A DNA stretch of 64,000 nt from Acholeplasmataceae bacterium UBA6150 (GTDB lineage Bacteria > Bacillota_I > Bacilli_A > Acholeplasmatales > UBA5453), in assembly GCA_002423145.1 (NCBI GenBank), contig DIUU01000012.1, positions 1 to 64,000 of the forward strand. Reading direction: 5' to 3'. A model generated the notes under the pieces. It saw only the letters and a program-made list of their open reading frames with translations, did not search any database and was not told where the DNA came from. Shown piece by piece: positions 60,922 through 64,000 of this stretch. How positions within the stretch are numbered: position 1 is the first letter of the stretch; each line of letters begins with the position of its first letter. Position numbers and translations under genes: made by a program.

Positions 60922-61258
60922 ATGAATTATCGTTTTGAACGCGATTTTCTAACAATAATAATGGAAGTGATTGAAAAACATGGATGCTCTATCCAAAGGG
61001 TACCATCAAAACACAATGACTATAACATCTTAGAAAATGGTCATGTTTTTTTTCTTTAGTTATTTGCCAAAATCGATGAAGACTACTTGGCAATTAACTG
61101 AAGATGTCGTTAAATCCATGGATTTATCAGATCCATACTTCAATTTACGTCCAATTCGCATTAAAAGATTCCCTTATCGTATTACAATGCATGTAAATGT
61201 CGTTAGGTATGATTTAATACTAATTCTAGAAAATATCATTAGAGTCGCACTCAAATAA
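60922..61258 (+). pseudogene. Small unknown gene split by a frameshift in a T8 run
   Basis: A gene begins at ATG 60922 (AGAAGGTG upstream) and reads MNYRFERDFLTIIMEVIEK and on to NGHVFFL, then stops at 61057-61059. The second half continues in another frame to 61258 (SYLPKSMKTTWQLTEDVVKS, RPIRIKRFPYRITMHVNVV). The switch falls in a run of eight T at 61046-61053: removing one T gives a single frame of about 111 residues. It may be a true frameshift, slippage, or an assembly error. I do not recognise the family; there is no signal peptide. Confidence 0.6.
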
Positions 61259-61283
61259 AACACCTCCTAAATTTTGAGGTGTT
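61256..61283. terminator. Terminator between convergent genes
   Basis: AACACCTC, a 9-base loop and GAGGTGTT form an 8-base stem. The T-rich tail is better on the minus strand (TTTTATTT), so it mainly serves the gene at 61313. Confidence 0.65.
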
Positions 61284-61312
61284 ATCGTTATAGAATATTT
61301 GATTGACACATG

Positions 61313-62395
61313 TTAGTCTAAAAATGAAGGGAACAGCACATGCTGGTCTAGATAGTCTAACAAGTCGTTACAATCCAAAACATCACCTAAAAGATGACTT
61401 TTTTGTGTTAAATCAAAAAATGAAGTTTTGATTTTGTTCGAGTCTTCATGACCACGTAAGGTTGACTCAACATAGCGAATGATATAGTAGAATGGTTCGT
61501 ACTTAGCTCTTTTTAATATCATCAGTAATGTTTTATCCGTAAATATTGGATCATCTAATTTTCTTTCTAGTAATCGAGTAAAATATACATAGAGCTTCCA
61601 TCCAGGAAGCATTTTTATTTGTTTCGATTCAAACTCATTTTCCATCTCTTTAATACCTGTTATGAATCCCTCTATATCGTGTACATAGAGTTTTTTTAGA
61701 TGCATAACCAACAACATCGCAGCCTGTATGGTCTTACCATATGAAAGACTTTCTGGTGTGGATTTAAGGGGCATTAAATTCAAGCGATACCCATAAGCAT
61801 TGTATACATTCATTGTTAAAATGTCGTTAAAAGCAATTCTAGTTTCTGGGTATTTTTTGGCTTCACGGTAATTATTACCATCATTTGTAATGCCTTTAAT
61901 GGGTAACCAGTTGGTAGCAATCAATAATACGCTCATGAATATAAAGACTATAACGCCATAGACTATCCATTCATTAGTCTGCCTATAAATGATGAATATC
62001 GCAGGGATAATGGATAACGTATTAAAGAGCACCCCGCCAACGTTATACCAAAAGATGGGTATTTCATCTTTATCAGGTGGGATCATTAAGCATTGACCAC
62101 CTGTACCTAAAATAGAGTAACGCTTTAAGTGGAATTTACCGTCTTTATCCTTAACAATAATCCAAGAAAAGTATCGATAGCTCAAGAATCGATAACCGGT
62201 CATTAGTCCTAAAACCAAATGACCGAGTTCATGGATGATGATTACTACTTGAAGTGTAAATATCATCATTGGGACTAATAATAAAACATACACCATATCG
62301 ATGGGTCCAAAGTCTGTAAAAATAGCAAAGAATGCACCAGTTAGGATTGCAAATAACAGGAAATACTTATTGATTATTGGTTTTTTCTTTTTCAT
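61313..62395 (-). CDS. Site-2-protease-like (M50) membrane metalloprotein
   Basis: The 360-residue protein has four or more membrane segments in the first 200 residues. His55-Glu56-x-x-His59 in IIIHELGHLVLGL is the zinc motif, and NWLPIKGITNDGNNY matches the N-x-x-P-x(n)-D-G motif that supplies the third ligand in M50 proteases. The region after about 210 is soluble and helical and unlike standard site-2 proteases. The ATG at 62395 has GAGG 5 bases upstream; an upstream TTG has no site. Substrates are unknown; it diverges from the unknown gene at 62602. Confidence 0.8.
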   Translation of the reverse strand: MKKKKPIINKYFLLFAILTGAFFAIFTDFGPIDMVYVLLLVPMMIFTLQVVIIIHELGHLVLGLMTGYRFLSYRYFSWIIVKDKDGKFHLKRYSILGTGGQCLMIPPDKDEIPIFWYNVGGVLFNTLSIIPAIFIIYRQTNEWIVYGVIVFIFMSVLLIATNWLPIKGITNDGNNYREAKKYPETRIAFNDILTMNVYNAYGYRLNLMPLKSTPESLSYGKTIQAAMLLVMHLKKLYVHDIEGFITGIKEMENEFESKQIKMLPGWKLYVYFTRLLERKLDDPIFTDKTLLMILKRAKYEPFYYIIRYVESTLRGHEDSNKIKTSFFDLTQKSHLLGDVLDCNDLLDYLDQHVLFPSFLD

Positions 62396-62545
62396 AATAG
62401 CCTCATCTTGATGCAAAAACTCATAATTTATTGGTTTAATTGTATCCTATTTTTAAACTTTTGTATATATATTAATCATTTATAATTCTGTGTAACATTT
62501 TCCATTTGTTAATTCTATTTATTTGATTTCTACGTTTAAAACTCT

Positions 62546-62574
62546 TTGTTAATGTGATAAACTAACTATATAGA
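62546..62574 (+). promoter_or_regulatory. Promoter of the 62602 gene
   Basis: TTGTTA (62546-62551), a 17-base spacer and TATAGA (62569-62574), about 28 bases before the ATG, which has AAGGAG upstream. Confidence 0.55.
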
Positions 62575-62601
62575 AATCGTTCCATCTCAAGGAGAAAACA
62601 T

Positions 62602-63708
62602 ATGAATATTCAACATGCTTCACTGGTATTGGGTAGCGTCGGTATTACAAATGTTTTTTTGAATCCTGTTTTTTTACAATCTTTCGTGGATGTGAAATCA
62701 AAATTCATTAAAGATATGTATGCAGATTTAGAAAAAACGAATGATGATACAACCCATTGGTATTTAGGCTTAATTAATAGCGATGAACGGTTTCAATCCT
62801 TCAGGAATACGTTTAATGGCTTCTCTAGATCACATAGTTCTTATGAAGTAATTAGTAAAAAAGAGATTCTACTGACGTGTATTTTTAAACCTATCAAGAT
62901 TTCTGATTTGATAAAACAATTTTCACCTGAAGACGCCATAGAAGCAAACAATATTCAAGGGTTCTTGGATTTAGACTATATAGACAATCATGTGTATGTT
63001 TTTGAGAATGGTAACTGTGTACTCTTATCAACCATTCATATGGGTGATATTACAGATGATGATTCCTATCAAAGTGCAGTTAGATTGTTACACCGATATT
63101 TCCAAACTGCATTTAAAGATTCATTACTTGCTGCTATCAAAAATCTACAAAATGCTTACAAAGCTCATGCGTATAAATATGAGATAAAATTCGCAGAGCA
63201 ATTCATCACAGATACTACTGTGAATCAAATTTCTCTAGATAAATCATTTCAATTTGCTATCTACAACCACTTCTTATCTTTGGAAGAACAAACAGATTGT
63301 GATTGTTTAAGAAAACTATTCTTAGGTTCAGAAGATTTATCGAATATCGCCTATATCGAAACACATGATGCAAAAATATGTTTAGGGTATACCCACGCAA
63401 CCATTGTTTCAAATCAAAAGAATCATAAATCCAGTGAATTCATCGATAGGTATAAAATTCCTTTGTTGATGGTTTTAGCAAACTGGGCGGCGATAAGAGC
63501 ACTCTCGATTAATATAGAGCATATTGGGATGATTTATCGTAACCGCGGTGAAAATAAATACAATTTCCTTGGTTTAAAAAATGAGCGTAACACAATCAAC
63601 TTGTATTTGCTTGCTTTAAAGAGTATTTCTGCTTCTTTAGAAGGCTATAATGCTTCTAACCATCCAATCTATTCCAATATCATTGAGAAGTACCGGTCTA
63701 CATTCTAA
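62602..63708 (+). CDS. Unknown 368-residue protein, probably the N-terminal part of a longer membrane-anchored protein
   Basis: I do not recognise this protein. It has no signal peptide. Visible features are DDTTHWYLGLINSDERFQSF near residue 50, a region of mixed strands (VYVFENGNCVLLSTIHMGD), and a helical second half ending in NWAAIRALSINIEHIGMIYRNRGENKYNFLGLKNERNTINLYLL. It stops at TAA 63706-63708, but the same frame stays open for another 91 codons and encodes two membrane segments. The natural product is therefore probably about 460 residues with a C-terminal membrane anchor, and the TAA a nonsense change or an error. Confidence 0.7.
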   Translation: MNIQHASLVLGSVGITNVFLNPVFLQSFVDVKSKFIKDMYADLEKTNDDTTHWYLGLINSDERFQSFRNTFNGFSRSHSSYEVISKKEILLTCIFKPIKISDLIKQFSPEDAIEANNIQGFLDLDYIDNHVYVFENGNCVLLSTIHMGDITDDDSYQSAVRLLHRYFQTAFKDSLLAAIKNLQNAYKAHAYKYEIKFAEQFITDTTVNQISLDKSFQFAIYNHFLSLEEQTDCDCLRKLFLGSEDLSNIAYIETHDAKICLGYTHATIVSNQKNHKSSEFIDRYKIPLLMVLANWAAIRALSINIEHIGMIYRNRGENKYNFLGLKNERNTINLYLLALKSISASLEGYNASNHPIYSNIIEKYRSTF

Positions 63709-63984
63709 GAAAAACGTAGTTTAAAGAGATTGAAACAGCAAATTGATATTTTGACTTCACTCTCTAGTGAAATCGATAGACAACGTACAGCAAGGGCTGA
63801 ATTTATCCTCAATTTCTCGCTCATTTTATTGACTGGTTTATCGATCTTTTCAACGGTTGAACTCATCTATAAAATCAATCTTGACTACGCCACTACCATC
63901 AAACAAGCGATTTTTACGATATCATTAATTGGAGCATCGATATTGGTATTAGTGAATGTAGTTTTTCATAAGTTTAAAATTTAA
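63709..63984 (+). pseudogene. In-frame continuation of the 62602 gene beyond the TAA (two membrane segments)
   Basis: Directly after TAA the frame continues without a stop for 91 codons to TAA at 63982-63984. It encodes a charged coiled-coil-like stretch (LKQQIDILTSLSSEIDRQRTARAEF) and two membrane segments (FILNFSLILLTGLSIFSTVELI and TIKQAIFTISLIGASILVLVNVVF). A TTG at 63730 could start an 84-residue protein, but there is no Shine-Dalgarno site before it. The layout, a helix ending in an R-x-E-x-x-x-N entry to two membrane helices, recalls CorA-like proteins, though no GMN motif is present. Confidence 0.6.
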
Positions 63985-64000
63985 CTCAATAAATTGCATA

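Noticed and set aside
60922..61059. A genuine 45-residue protein
   Set aside because: It ends just after a T8 run and the sequence continues as protein-like in another frame, so it is better read as the first half of a frameshifted gene.
63730..63984. Independent 84-residue membrane protein
   Set aside because: Its only start is TTG with no Shine-Dalgarno site, and it is in the same frame as the upstream gene, so a continuation past TAA is more likely.
1..64000. Mycoplasma genetic code (TGA = Trp)
   Set aside because: TGA ends several well-conserved genes at the expected place (guaB, the gene at 10713), and conserved tryptophans are TGG.
1..64000. CRISPR arrays, insertion sequences, prophage, tRNA or rRNA genes
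   Set aside because: No array of spaced repeats, transposase, integrase, phage structural gene, tRNA cloverleaf or rRNA core was seen while reading the gaps.

Overview
The window looks like a chromosome segment from a low-to-moderate GC, fermentative Mollicutes-like bacterium of the Acholeplasma / Izemoplasma / Haloplasma kind. This is an inference from gene content and style. Promoters are sigma-A-like, Shine-Dalgarno sites are strong (AGGAGG), genes are tightly packed, and many surface proteins are lipoproteins carrying InlB-type, GLUG and Ig-like repeats, with no LPXTG anchor seen. TGA is used as a stop (for example guaB, and the genes ending at 10713 and 18903) and Trp is TGG, so the code is standard, not the Mycoplasma code. 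No tRNA, rRNA, IS element, phage or CRISPR array was seen.

Layout. (1) 1-9 kb, minus strand: an L-ascorbate PTS operon ulaG-ulaC-ulaA-ulaB-(HAD/propeller fusion)-ulaF-ulaE that ends in the general PTS genes ptsI and ptsH; ulaD is not present. A membrane protein and a DeoR-type regulator diverge from it (9.1-10.7 kb). (2) 10.7-11.2 kb: an orphan 100-residue protein behind what looks like an S-box (SAM) riboswitch with terminator and antiterminator. (3) 11.2-16.5 kb: a glycerol operon glpP-glpA-glpB-like-DUF1667-glpK with an antiterminator-type leader. (4) 16.8-19.3 kb: a membrane alpha/beta hydrolase and a small membrane protein. (5) 19.4-40.5 kb: a pectin/oligogalacturonide locus. One 13.7-kb minus-strand operon holds a PL1 lyase, an ABC sugar importer, a laminin-G-like lipoprotein, a PL2-like lyase and a 1989-residue modular lipoprotein. 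It diverges from a GPH symporter, an unrecognised 612-residue protein and a GH105 hydrolase. An ABC-2 exporter pair and a LacI repressor follow. (6) 40.6-46.7 kb: a seven-module lipoprotein, an Ig-like lipoprotein and a secreted subtilase. (7) 47-50 kb: guaB (without CBS domains) and guaA, then a small DUF4177-like gene. (8) 50-53.5 kb: an OmpR-type two-component system divergent from a lipoprotein with three cytochrome-b5-like domains. (9) 53.5-64 kb: NYN/LOTUS protein, MacB-like ABC exporter, vWA and macro-domain proteins, lactate dehydrogenase, a frameshifted small gene, a site-2-protease-like protein, and an unknown gene interrupted by an in-frame TAA.

How it fits together. Sugar acids are the theme: ascorbate through the PTS, pectin fragments through ABC and GPH transporters, glycerol through GlpK and an anaerobic-type G3P dehydrogenase, with fermentation to lactate. 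HPr keeps its regulatory serine, and CRE/LacI-type palindromes lie at four of these promoters, which suggests catabolite control. Most worth follow-up are the S-box-controlled orphan gene, the HAD/propeller fusion with an internal ribosome binding site, the two-component/triple-b5 module, and the two interrupted genes at 60.9-64 kb.
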